Source: Pseudomonadota bacterium
GTDB lineage: Bacteria > Desulfobacterota > Desulfovibrionia > Desulfovibrionales > Desulfovibrionaceae
Assembly: GCA_023460395.1 (NCBI GenBank)
Contig: JAEWQB010000012.1
Span: 5,899-69,898 of the forward strand
Direction of reading: 5' to 3'
Length of the DNA: 64,000 nucleotides
Under the pieces are notes generated by a model. That model made no database searches. It was given only the letters and a program-made list of their open reading frames with translations, and was not told the origin of the DNA. This document shows, one piece after another, positions 1 to 8,368 of the stretch (position 1 is its first letter; each line of letters begins with the position of its first letter). A program made the position numbers and the translations under genes.

Positions 1-809
1 CGACGCTGTTGTGTCTTGGCGCGGTCCTTGTGCTTGGGCAGTATGGGGAGCCGGGGAGATTGGTTCCCGTTCCCGGAAGCTTTGACGCGCAAGTGTTCGG
101 ACATGTGCTGCTGATGCTGTTTTGGTGCATCGTGGGCTGGGAGGTTGTGGGTAATTACAGCGATGATGTGGACAGACCGGAATGGACCATCCCCCGCGCG
201 GTGACGTTGAGCGTACTGGCGGTAACGCTGGTGGAGCTGGCTGTGGCGCTGGCTATGCAGATGGGAGTGCTGCCGCAGCGGGCGGGGTATGGAGTGGCGC
301 GGCTGTTGTATCCCCTGTTTGGCACAGCCGGGCCAGCAGTCTGTGCCATGCTGGTTACGGCGTTGTGCGTGACCTCCTACCTGATGTTTGTGGGGGGCGT
401 GGCCCGATTGGTCGCCGCACTGGCGTTGCCGTGGGCGAAGGAAGACCGGGGCAACGCATTTCTCTTCCGTGCCGCGCGCGGGATGAGCGCGCGCAACGCC
501 CACGGCGTACCTGTTATGGCAGTGACACTCCTGTGTGCGGCACAGGTAGCGGTGCTGGTGTGCTGCTTGCTGGGCCTTGCCGACATGGAACATTTGGTGG
601 CTGTGGCTAGCGGATTTTTTCTCACCAACGCGTTGTTTGGTGTCGCGGCTGCCGTGCGACTGCTCCCCGCCATGTGGCAAAAGGGCTGCGCCATACTGTT
701 GGGGTGCGCCTTACTTGTGGTTTTGGCTCAGTCAGCATGGTTTGTTCTGCTGGCTGCGGCGGTTTTGGCAATACTCTGCTTGCTGCCGTGGCACGCGGTT
801 TTGCGCTAA
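1..809 (+). CDS. APC-family amino-acid permease, C-terminal part (5' end outside window)
   Basis: This is the last ~268 residues of a membrane transporter; the reading frame is open to the window edge, so the true start lies upstream. About six hydrophobic segments are visible. A segment containing GWEVVGNYSDDVDRPEWTIP matches the conserved loop of amino acid-polyamine-organocation permeases (usual form GWEA..N.SEE...P.RDIPRA). The family exchanges or takes up amino acids across the inner membrane; the substrate cannot be read from this fragment. The gene converges on gap, with a shared hairpin terminator between them. Confidence 0.8.
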   Translation, partial: TLLCLGAVLVLGQYGEPGRLVPVPGSFDAQVFGHVLLMLFWCIVGWEVVGNYSDDVDRPEWTIPRAVTLSVLAVTLVELAVALAMQMGVLPQRAGYGVARLLYPLFGTAGPAVCAMLVTALCVTSYLMFVGGVARLVAALALPWAKEDRGNAFLFRAARGMSARNAHGVPVMAVTLLCAAQVAVLVCCLLGLADMEHLVAVASGFFLTNALFGVAAAVRLLPAMWQKGCAILLGCALLVVLAQSAWFVLLAAAVLAILCLLPWHAVLR

Positions 810-908
810 AGCGAGGGGAGTGTTTACTGGGGGGAACAGGCCAGCTTCATGCGCGGGGAATAGTTGGGGAGAACGAAGAGATGAAGCCGGAGCCGGCGGT
901 GGGGTATC

Positions 909-950
909 AAAGGACGGGCGTTGGTGGTGTGCCAACGCCCGTCTTTGTCT
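909..950. terminator. Bidirectional rho-independent terminator between permease and gap
   Basis: A perfect 12-base stem, GACGGGCGTTGG (913-924) and CCAACGCCCGTC (932-943), encloses a 7-base loop. It is flanked by AAA on the left and TTT-GTC-TTT on the right. It sits between convergent genes and can serve both strands. Confidence 0.85.
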
Positions 951-994
951 TTCGTGAACAGTTCCCGCGAACAGTGTCGTCAGCGTTCGCTGTA

Positions 995-1996
995 TTACAA
1001 CGACGCTCCCACCTTGCGCAGCAGACGCACAAGCTGGTTAGTGAAACCGGATTCATTGTCGTACCAGACAATGAGTTTGACAAGCGTGCCGTCCATAACG
1101 CTGGTACACAGACTATCCACCACGCCTCCGTGAGTGTCGCCCATGTAATCCACGGAAACGAGCGGTTCGTCGCTGTAGCCAAGGGTATCTTTCAATGCGC
1201 CTTCGGCGGCGGCTTTCAACGCGGCATTCACTTCCTCAGCGGTGGTGGGGGTTTGCACCTGACAGGTCAGGTCCACCAGCGATCCGTTGGGGGTGGGTAC
1301 TCGCACAGACATACCATCCAGCTTGCCCTTGAGTTCCGGGATAACCAACCCCACGGCCTTGGCGGCACCCGTGGTGGTGGGAATCATGGATAGGCAGGCG
1401 GCGCGGGCGCGGCGCAGGTCTTTTTGCGAACCGTCCAAAATGCGCTGACTCATCGTGTAGCTGTGAATGGTGGTCATCATGCCATGCACGATGCCGAAGT
1501 GGTCGTGCAGAACTTTCGCGGCGGGTGCAAGGCAGTTTGTGGTGCACGATGCGTTAGACACCACGTCATGCTTGGCGGGGTCGTACAGATGATCGTTCAC
1601 ACCCATAACCACGGTAAGATCCACGTCCTTTCCGGGAGCGGAGATTACCGCTTTTTTTGCGCCGCAGGCGATGTGGGCAGCCAGACCCTCACGGTCTTTG
1701 ATGGTGCCGGTGCTTTCCACGGCGATATCCACACCGTGGCGTCCCCATTCCCATTCGCCTTGTCGGCAGCGGGTGATGGCAATCTGGCGGCCATTGACCA
1801 CCAGTCCCTGTTCGTTAGCCGTTACCGTGCCCTTAAAGGGACCGTGTACGGAATCATATTTGAACAGGTGCGCCAGTGATTCGTTGCTGGCGCGTGCGTT
1901 GATTGCCACAATCTGCAATTCCGAATCGTCGGCGAGCAGACGGAGCATGTACCGGCCAATGCGGCCGAACCCATTCATCCCTAGTTTGACAGCCAT
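995..1996 (-). CDS. gap: Glyceraldehyde-3-phosphate dehydrogenase, type I
   Basis: This 333-residue enzyme oxidises glyceraldehyde 3-phosphate to 1,3-bisphosphoglycerate with NAD(P) in cytosolic glycolysis or gluconeogenesis. The N-terminal Rossmann motif GFGRIGR, the active-site segment SNASCTTNCLAP with its catalytic cysteine, and the HSYT segment are all present. The length is typical. The start is set by AGGAG eight bases ahead of ATG. The gene follows fba by 17 bases, so both are probably read from the promoter at 3084-3112. Confidence 0.97.
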   Translation of the reverse strand: MAVKLGMNGFGRIGRYMLRLLADDSELQIVAINARASNESLAHLFKYDSVHGPFKGTVTANEQGLVVNGRQIAITRCRQGEWEWGRHGVDIAVESTGTIKDREGLAAHIACGAKKAVISAPGKDVDLTVVMGVNDHLYDPAKHDVVSNASCTTNCLAPAAKVLHDHFGIVHGMMTTIHSYTMSQRILDGSQKDLRRARAACLSMIPTTTGAAKAVGLVIPELKGKLDGMSVRVPTPNGSLVDLTCQVQTPTTAEEVNAALKAAAEGALKDTLGYSDEPLVSVDYMGDTHGGVVDSLCTSVMDGTLVKLIVWYDNESGFTNQLVRLLRKVGASL

Positions 1997-2013
1997 TCCT
2001 TTCTCCTGATCGG

Positions 2014-2937
2014 CTATATCTTGTTGGAGCAGCCGAGCACGTTGCGAATTTTGTGCTGGACCATATTCTTAACGGCTTCCCTTGCGGGGGCCAGATATTG
2101 ACGGGGGTCGAAATGCGAAGGATTTTCCGCCAGATACTTGCGGATGGACGCAGTCATGGCGAGGCGGATATCGGTATCGATGTTAATTTTGCACACGCCG
2201 TATGTGGCGGCTTTGCGCAGCAGGTCTTCCGGCACACCGGACGCGGACCCGATGGCTCCGCCGTACTCGTTGGCCATTTTTACAAATTCTTGGGGAACAG
2301 ACGATGCGCCGTGCAGAACAATGGGGAAGTTGGGCAGCATGTTGCTGATCGTTTCTAACCGGGGAAAGTCCAGCTTGGCTTCACCAGCGAACTTGTACGC
2401 GCCGTGGCTGGTGCCAATGGCAATAGCCAGTGAGTCACACCCTGTGCGCTGTACGAATTCCACGGCCTGATCGGGATCGGTGTAAATGGAATGCTCGGAG
2501 GAAACGTCGTCTTCCACCCCCGCCAAGCGGCCTAGTTCGGCTTCCACCACCACGCCCCGCTCATGAGCGTATTCCACCACCCGTTTGGTCACGGCGATGT
2601 TTTCTTCAAAATCCAGATGCGAACCGTCAATCATGACAGAGGAAAATCCGCCGTCGATGCAGGCTTTACAAATGTCAAAATCCTGTCCGTGGTCCAGATG
2701 AAGCGCCACGGGCAAGTCGCTTTCTTCAAGAGCGGCTTCGATGAGCTTGCGGATGTACGCCTGCCCCGCATATTTGCGGGCACCGGCGGAGACTTGCAGG
2801 ATGAGCGGAGCCTTTTCTTCGCTGGCAGCCGCCATGATACCCTGAATAATCTCCATATTGTTCACGTTGAACGCGCCCACGGCGTAGCCTTCCTTATAGG
2901 CTCGCGCAAACATTTCTCTGGTGCCAGTGAGGGGCAT
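2014..2937 (-). CDS. fba: Class II fructose-bisphosphate aldolase
   Basis: This 307-residue zinc-dependent aldolase splits or forms fructose 1,6-bisphosphate. Visible class II motifs are HLDHGQD (zinc histidine and catalytic Asp region), VEAELGRLAGVEDD, AIGTSHGAYKF and VLHGASSVP. An in-frame ATG at 2949 would add four residues (MEVG), but that stretch is itself the Shine-Dalgarno sequence GGAGGT, so the start is the ATG at 2937. It is the first gene of an fba-gap pair, a sensible glycolysis/gluconeogenesis unit. Confidence 0.95.
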   Translation of the reverse strand: MPLTGTREMFARAYKEGYAVGAFNVNNMEIIQGIMAAASEEKAPLILQVSAGARKYAGQAYIRKLIEAALEESDLPVALHLDHGQDFDICKACIDGGFSSVMIDGSHLDFEENIAVTKRVVEYAHERGVVVEAELGRLAGVEDDVSSEHSIYTDPDQAVEFVQRTGCDSLAIAIGTSHGAYKFAGEAKLDFPRLETISNMLPNFPIVLHGASSVPQEFVKMANEYGGAIGSASGVPEDLLRKAATYGVCKINIDTDIRLAMTASIRKYLAENPSHFDPRQYLAPAREAVKNMVQHKIRNVLGCSNKI

Positions 2938-3083
2938 ACCTACCTCCATGGTTACGGTTATCGCGGGGAACGCGGCCCGCGATCCGCCTAACTATCGCGA
3001 GGTGTGTCCAGACACCGCGCGGGGAATGCGTTTGAATCGCCGTTTTGTCGGAGAAAACGCTCCGTGCGGCAAACGGCTGGAGG

Positions 3084-3112
3084 ATTTTACACTGGTGTGC
3101 GCAGAAAATCAA
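3084..3112 (-). promoter_or_regulatory. Candidate sigma70 promoter of fba-gap
   Basis: On the minus strand, TTGATT (3107-3112) and TAAAAT (3084-3089) are separated by exactly 17 bases, and the -10 matches the consensus in five of six positions. The leader of ~140 bases down to fba contains a hairpin around 2997-3020 with GGTGT/ACACC arms flanked by GCG/CGC. The rest of the 2938-3250 gap shows no gene. Confidence 0.55.
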
Positions 3113-3250
3113 AGAACTTCCTGCCACAGAAGAGCCGATGCCTCACTGGCGTTTGCCGATATCTATCGGGTTTCCTTTATCTGGCGGGCACCTGCTGGGC
3201 ATGGCCCGGTCCCCTCCCCGATGGTGTGCCGCATTTCTGCCGGGCGGCAG

Positions 3251-4021
3251 TTATTCCGCGTCTGTGTTGTTTGTGTCAAGTACACGTAACGCTTCCATGG
3301 TGGCGATATCGGTGAATTCAAAGCGCAGCGGAGTAAGGGTGATGTACCCGTCGGTCAGTAACGCGCGGTCTGTGCCGGGAGCCACCGTATCGGCGGGAAT
3401 AACGCCGTCCAGCCACCAGTAGTCCGTCCCCCGCGGGTCTTGGCGATGATCATACCAGTCTTTCCAAACGGCGCTGGTTTGCGGGCAAACCCGCAGACCC
3501 TTCACGCTGTCCATAGGCAGGTGAGGAAAGTTCAGATTCATCACACAACGGGGGGGCAGATTGTTCCATGGCATGTTGCCGATAAGCTCCACCGCGAAAT
3601 CCGCTTGCCCGGAAAGGTCGCCGGGGCGAAAATTGTCGTAGGATACCGCGAGGGACGGATACCCCATATGGGCACCTTCGGTAGCGGCGGAAACCGTGCC
3701 GGAATAGAGAATGTCCGGCCCCACGTTGCCACCGGCGTTAATACCGGAAACGACGAGATCGGGTTTTTCTTCCAGCAGGCGGGAAAGCCCAAGTTTTACA
3801 CAATCCACGGGGGTGCCATAAACCCCCTTGCCGCGAAAGCCGTTTTCATGGAATTCTTTTACCCGCAGGGGCATGGCAATGGTTACGGCGTGTCCCACGG
3901 CGGACTGTTCGGTCACGGGGGCTATGCAGTGTACGGTGTGTCCGGCCCGCACCAGCGCGGCGTACATGGCGCGCAGTCCGGGAGCTTGAATGCCGTCATC
4001 GTTGGTCAACGCGATAATCAT
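3251..4021 (-). CDS. surE: 5'/3'-nucleotidase SurE
   Basis: SurE is a metal-dependent nucleoside monophosphate phosphatase linked to stationary-phase survival. The N-terminus carries the LTNDDG metal-binding aspartates, followed by SGINAGGNVG, PVTEQSAVGHA and a C-terminal YITLTPL segment, all typical. The length of 256 residues is normal. AGGAT lies eight bases before the ATG. The gene is divergent from the yhaM-like gene, with 155 bases between the two starts. Confidence 0.95.
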   Translation of the reverse strand: MIIALTNDDGIQAPGLRAMYAALVRAGHTVHCIAPVTEQSAVGHAVTIAMPLRVKEFHENGFRGKGVYGTPVDCVKLGLSRLLEEKPDLVVSGINAGGNVGPDILYSGTVSAATEGAHMGYPSLAVSYDNFRPGDLSGQADFAVELIGNMPWNNLPPRCVMNLNFPHLPMDSVKGLRVCPQTSAVWKDWYDHRQDPRGTDYWWLDGVIPADTVAPGTDRALLTDGYITLTPLRFEFTDIATMEALRVLDTNNTDAE

Positions 4022-4176
4022 GAGCGTATCCTATGGTGTCTCCGGGTAACGGGAGCTGGTTGCCTGTGGAGAATGGATAGGGTTTGACAACCAGCCAAAA
4101 ACGAGGAACGGTAGCCTAATACTGCGCCTACTGAATACACTCGGCACGGGCGCGTGGGCAGCCTCTTATCCATACG

Positions 4177-5352
4177 ATGGACATGCAAAAAATTCAATTC
4201 ATTCGCGACATATCGGCTAACGGCGAAGTGTTCTCGATCTTTGCGCTTGCGCAGGCTTCGCAGATGCAGGCGCGTAACGGTCCGTACTGGCGGCTGGAAC
4301 TGGCGGACGCCACCGGCAGTGTGGCTGCCAAGGTCTGGAGTCCTCTCAGTCAGCAGTTCCCCGCGCTGAAGCCGGGAATGATGGTGCAGGTGCGGGGCAG
4401 GGCAACGACGTTCCGCGACCAGTTGGATGTGAATGTGGAGTCGCTCTCCCTCCTTACGGAATCGGAAACCGCCGCGCTGAATCTGGCGGATTTTGTGCCT
4501 GCCTCCACGCGTCATCCCGATGATATGCTGGCGGATTTGCTGGCCCTGTGTGATGTGGAATTTACGCATGCCCCGTGGCATCGCTTTGTTACCGCGGCTC
4601 TGGGTGACGAAGACATCGCTCTGCGGCTGAAAACAGCCATAGGCGCGAAAAATGTGCATCACGCCTACGCGGGCGGACTGCTGGAACACACGCTTTCTGT
4701 CTGCACGCTCTGTCTGCGGCTGTGCGATCATTACCCGGAGCTGGATCGGCAGGTACTGCTGGCCGGGGCCATTTTTCACGACCTCGGCAAGGCGTGGGAA
4801 CTTTCGGGCGGTATAGCCAACGACTATACGGACGAAGGGCGGCTTGTGGGCCATATCAGCATTGGGCTGGAAAAGGCGGAACCGTACCTAGTGGCCTCCG
4901 GCCTTGAGCCTGAGTTGGCTATGCACTTCAAGCATTTGGTGCTGGGCCACCACGGAACCCGCGAGTGGGGTTCTCCCGTGTTGCCCGCCACAGCCGAGGC
5001 GCTGGTGCTGCATTACGCGGACAATATAGACGCCAAGCTGGCGCAGTTGCGAGGGCTGTTCTCAGATTTCGCTGAAGACCAGACGGGGTGGACCCCTTTT
5101 CAGAACACGCTGGGGCGTTTTCTGTACCGGGCCGCACGCACTCCGCAAGGCTCCGCCGCCGATGAGGCGGATTTCTGGCGCGGGTCCATGCTCACGGAGT
5201 CGCCAGAGCCGTCCGTCCCTTTTTTTGATGAACTTCCAGACTTGGCATCATATCCACGGGAAAGCGCCGAAAACGGTGAAAGCGCTGAAAACGGCACCGA
5301 AGACGCCGACCCTTCCAAACCACTTAGGGACGACCAATGTTCATTACTTTAG
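4177..5352 (+). CDS. YhaM-like 3'-5' exoribonuclease (OB fold plus HD domain)
   Basis: This 391-residue protein has an N-terminal OB-fold nucleic-acid-binding region (about residues 10-95), then an HD phosphohydrolase domain with [23 protein letters not shown] and HLVLGHHG supplying the metal ligands. This architecture is that of YhaM/CBF1-type 3'-5' exonucleases. The C-terminus after about residue 360 is short, acidic and repetitive ([11 protein letters not shown]). The last 16 bases overlap tmk, so the two are translationally linked. Confidence 0.85.
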   Translation: MDMQKIQFIRDISANGEVFSIFALAQASQMQARNGPYWRLELADATGSVAAKVWSPLSQQFPALKPGMMVQVRGRATTFRDQLDVNVESLSLLTESETAALNLADFVPASTRHPDDMLADLLALCDVEFTHAPWHRFVTAALGDEDIALRLKTAIGAKNVHHAYAGGLLEHTLSVCTLCLRLCDHYPELDRQVLLAGAIFHDLGKAWELSGGIANDYTDEGRLVGHISIGLEKAEPYLVASGLEPELAMHFKHLVLGHHGTREWGSPVLPATAEALVLHYADNIDAKLAQLRGLFSDFAEDQTGWTPFQNTLGRFLYRAARTPQGSAADEADFWRGSMLTESPEPSVPFFDELPDLASYPRESAENGESAENGTEDADPSKPLRDDQCSLL

Positions 5353-5990
5353 AAGGCCCTGAAGGCTCTGGCAAGAGCACCGTGCTGACCCGTCTGCGCG
5401 ACTGGCTCATGGAAGAGGGACACGGCGTGTCCGTTACCCGTGAGCCGGGCGGAAGTCGCCTTGGACGTACCTTGCGATCTATTTTGCTGGATATGGGGAG
5501 CCGCGATTTAACTATGGAAGCGGAGCTTTTCCTCTATCTGGCGGACCGGGCACAGCATGTGCGGCAGGTTATCATGCCCGCTCTGGCGGAAAATCTGGTG
5601 GTGCTCAGTGACCGGTATGCGGACTCCACCGTGGTGTATCAGGGCTATGGCCGGGGGCTGGACCCTAAGCTGCTGCATCAGTTTAACGAGGTGGCGGTGC
5701 AGGGCGTGTGGCCCGACCTGACTTTGCTGCTTGATGTCTCGCCGGAAGTGGGCCTTAAGCGAGCCATGGCGCGGAACATGGCGGAAGGAATTCATGTTTC
5801 CGAAGGCCGGTTCGAGGCGGAATCGTTGGCGTTTCATCAGCGTGTCCGCGACGGATACCTTGCGTGGGCGGCGGTGAACAGAGCTCGTTTTGCGGTGCTC
5901 GACGCCGCTCAGGCACCGGATGATGTGTTCGCTCAGGCGCAGGCGGCGGTGCGGGCCAAGTGGGCGGCGCAAGCAGCGCAGGGCGAGTAG
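5337..5990 (+). CDS. tmk: Thymidylate kinase
   Basis: This 217-residue kinase phosphorylates dTMP to dTDP for DNA synthesis. Visible motifs are the P-loop GPEGSGKST near the N-terminus, [10 protein letters not shown], and [12 protein letters not shown] with the DR(Y) signature. The length is typical. The start overlaps the end of the upstream exoribonuclease gene by 16 bases. Confidence 0.97.
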   Translation: MFITLEGPEGSGKSTVLTRLRDWLMEEGHGVSVTREPGGSRLGRTLRSILLDMGSRDLTMEAELFLYLADRAQHVRQVIMPALAENLVVLSDRYADSTVVYQGYGRGLDPKLLHQFNEVAVQGVWPDLTLLLDVSPEVGLKRAMARNMAEGIHVSEGRFEAESLAFHQRVRDGYLAWAAVNRARFAVLDAAQAPDDVFAQAQAAVRAKWAAQAAQGE

Positions 5991-6058
5991 GCCACGTTCA
6001 GAGTTGTTGTGTTTTCGTTGCCGTTGCACGCGGTGCGGCTTCGGAAAGGAGTGACGGT

Positions 6059-7393
6059 ATGTTGCAGGCCAAGCATTCTCTGGGAGTTGTTTTTTTCCCG
6101 GCATTTGACTGGGCCATAAGTCCCACGCACCCGGAGCGCGAAGAGCGTCTTCTTTACACGCAGGACCAACTGCGGGAAGAGGGGCTGTTCGATATAGAGG
6201 GTATCACCGAGTATAAGCCGGATATCGCCACCGAGGCCGATGTGGAGCGGGTGCATTTTTGTATCCCGGATGTGGCTTCGGTTTGTACCAAGTCGCACCG
6301 TATTTCCGCAGGGGGGGCCATTAAAGCGGCCCGGCTGGTCATGGAAGGAACAACGGATAAAGCCTTTGCGCTGGTTCGTCCTCCGGGACACCATGCCATG
6401 AAAGTGGTGCACGGTAATCGGGGCTTCTGCAATGTGAATATTGAAGCTGTTATGTTGGAATATATCCGCGAGCAGTATGGCCCGCTGCGTGTGGCTATTG
6501 TGGACACAGACTGCCATCACGGCGATGGCACGCAGGACGTGTACTGGCATGACCGGAACACGCTTTTTATTTCATTGCATCAGGATGGTCGTACTCTGTA
6601 CCCCGGAACAGGATTTCCCGCGGATCTGGGCGGTCCCAACGCATTGGGGAAGACGCTCAATATCCCCTTGCCGCCAAACACCTCTGACGAGGGGTTTTTG
6701 CACGTCATCGACCACGTGGTACTGCCTGTTCTGGAGGATTTTAAACCAGACCTCATCATCAATTCAGCCGGGCAGGACAACCATTTCTCCGATCCCATCA
6801 CCAATATGAACTTTTCCGCGCGCGGGTATGCCATGCTCAACCGCAAGTTGAATCCGCATATTGCGGTGCTGGAAGGCGGTTATGCTATTCAGGGCGCATT
6901 GCCGTATGTAAATTTGGGTATTTGCCTCGCCATGGCGGGGTTGGATTTCGATCATGTGGCGGAACCGAATTTTCACCCGGAGGCCTTTGCCCAGCGCCCG
7001 GAGGTGACGGAGTACATCCACCGCCTTTCGGACGAGGTGCGGGGGATATATTTCAATCCCTCCTTGCTCGCCGGAAAGTACGGCAAAGACGCGGGTGAGG
7101 TGCGGGGTGACCAGTGCGTGCGCAATAAAGACATTTATTACGACACGGACGGCATCAGGGAAAGCCAAGTGGAGTCTGTGGTGTTGTGCCCGGATTGTTC
7201 CGGGACGTTGCAGGTGGAAACATGGTCGTCCGTCAATCCCCTAAGTTTGGGCATTCAGGTGCCTATTGACGCGTGTGACCGGTGTGCGGAGCGCGGAAGG
7301 CAGATGCTGGAAGAGGCCCGCCGCAAAGGGAATTATCGGTATATCCAGTATATCAATCGTAAGAACAAGGAATACTCCCGGCATGGGTTTTAA
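6059..7393 (+). CDS. Histone deacetylase-like (AcuC/HDAC superfamily) enzyme with C-terminal zinc ribbon
   Basis: The 444-residue protein has an arginase/deacetylase-fold core with RPPGHHAMK, FCNVN, DTDCHHGDGTQ, SLHQDG, NIPLPPNTSDEGF and LEGGYA, including the His-His and Asp/His zinc-site elements. The family removes acyl groups from lysines, polyamines or related amides. Residues after about 370 add a separate module with two CxxC pairs (CPDC and CDRC), a likely zinc ribbon. The start is set by AAGGAG seven bases before the ATG at 6059. It precedes the LUD and acyl-CoA synthetase genes on the same strand. The substrate is unknown. Confidence 0.85.
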   Translation: MLQAKHSLGVVFFPAFDWAISPTHPEREERLLYTQDQLREEGLFDIEGITEYKPDIATEADVERVHFCIPDVASVCTKSHRISAGGAIKAARLVMEGTTDKAFALVRPPGHHAMKVVHGNRGFCNVNIEAVMLEYIREQYGPLRVAIVDTDCHHGDGTQDVYWHDRNTLFISLHQDGRTLYPGTGFPADLGGPNALGKTLNIPLPPNTSDEGFLHVIDHVVLPVLEDFKPDLIINSAGQDNHFSDPITNMNFSARGYAMLNRKLNPHIAVLEGGYAIQGALPYVNLGICLAMAGLDFDHVAEPNFHPEAFAQRPEVTEYIHRLSDEVRGIYFNPSLLAGKYGKDAGEVRGDQCVRNKDIYYDTDGIRESQVESVVLCPDCSGTLQVETWSSVNPLSLGIQVPIDACDRCAERGRQMLEEARRKGNYRYIQYINRKNKEYSRHGF

Positions 7394-7414
7394 TACCCCC
7401 CCGCGCACCGCCTG

Positions 7415-7452
7415 CCGGTCATAGCCACCGCATGGCTGTATCGGCGGACCGG
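7415..7452 (+). other. Nested hairpin between deacetylase and LUD genes
   Basis: CCGGTC (7415-7420) pairs with GACCGG (7447-7452), and inside it AGCCA (7423-7427) pairs with TGGCT (7433-7437). There is no T-tract, so this is not a clear terminator. It could be a processing or RNA-stability element. Confidence 0.35.
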
Positions 7453-7513
7453 GTGAGCTGCTAGCCCGCAGTGCTGGAGTCGTCCGCCGTCAAACCATAA
7501 GGACTGTAGGGAA

Positions 7514-8218
7514 ATGAGCCAAGACAGAAAAGCCGTGGAAGATGTGGTGGCAGCGCTTGCCCCGCAAACTCCTGTTGACCGCTACTGGGCCATGCGGCTT
7601 GCGGAATTGAAAGGCGCGCTGGAATCTAATAACTTTACCGTGCATCTGGCTCCGACTGCCGTTTCGGCGGGTACCCTGTTCATGGAACAAATTTTCCCCG
7701 GTCTGTCCGGCGCGAAGACTGTGGGGTTTGGCGGGTCCATGACACTGGCTGCGACAGGAGTGCTTGATGCCCTGCGGGCCGCGCCGCAGGTGGACCTGCT
7801 GGATGTGGCGGACCCAACCGCCACCCCGGAGGAAACAGCCCTGCGTCGCCGGAACGCCTTGCTGGCGGATGTGTTTCTTTCCGGGACCAACGCGGTGACG
7901 GAAAGCGGCGCGTTGGTGAATCTGGACATGATTGGTAATCGGGTGGGGGCGATAACCTATGGTCCCACTCATGTGGTGATCTTTGTCGGGCGCAACAAGG
8001 TTGTGGATACCGTGGAAGATGCCATGACGCGTATTAAAGAATATGCCGCGCCGGTGAATGCCATGCGCCTGAATAAGAAAACACCCTGTCGGCAGACCTC
8101 GCACTGTATGGACTGCGCAAGTCCAGACCGGATTTGCAACGTATGGACGATCACGGAAAAATCGTTTCCCAAAGGCCGCATCCACGTAGTGCTCATCAAC
8201 GAGGAAGTCGGCTACTAG
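7514..8218 (+). CDS. LUD-domain (LutC/YkgG-type) protein
   Basis: This 234-residue protein matches the single-domain LUD family. It has GFGGSMTLAATG, the LSGTNAVTESGALVNLDMIGNRVG core and a C-terminal cysteine segment (PCRQTSHCMDCASPDRIC). LUD proteins are found in lactate utilisation complexes and as stand-alone members; the exact reaction is not established for the stand-alone type. No lutA or lutB neighbour is present here. A terminator follows directly, so the gene probably ends a transcript beginning at the deacetylase. Confidence 0.85.
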   Translation: MSQDRKAVEDVVAALAPQTPVDRYWAMRLAELKGALESNNFTVHLAPTAVSAGTLFMEQIFPGLSGAKTVGFGGSMTLAATGVLDALRAAPQVDLLDVADPTATPEETALRRRNALLADVFLSGTNAVTESGALVNLDMIGNRVGAITYGPTHVVIFVGRNKVVDTVEDAMTRIKEYAAPVNAMRLNKKTPCRQTSHCMDCASPDRICNVWTITEKSFPKGRIHVVLINEEVGY

Positions 8219-8228
8219 ACTGTACCGA

Positions 8229-8262
8229 ACGCCCGTTCCCGGTGGAGCGGGCGTCTGTTTTT
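8229..8262 (+). terminator. Rho-independent terminator after LUD gene
   Basis: ACGCCCG (8229-8235) pairs with CGGGCGT (8248-8254), followed by CTG and five T residues. It lies 10 bases after the LUD stop codon. Confidence 0.8.
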
Positions 8263-8368
8263 CTTCCTTCTCCCTACGGAGAGCTTCCGGCAGTATCAGT
8301 TCCTCAGCCCGGCGTCCCGATGCGGTATTCTTGCCACCCCCTGTCCCCTTTATCCCGGATGGAGTGTC

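Noticed and set aside
2938..2949. Longer fba start giving an extra MEVG
   Set aside because: These bases are the Shine-Dalgarno sequence of the downstream ATG.
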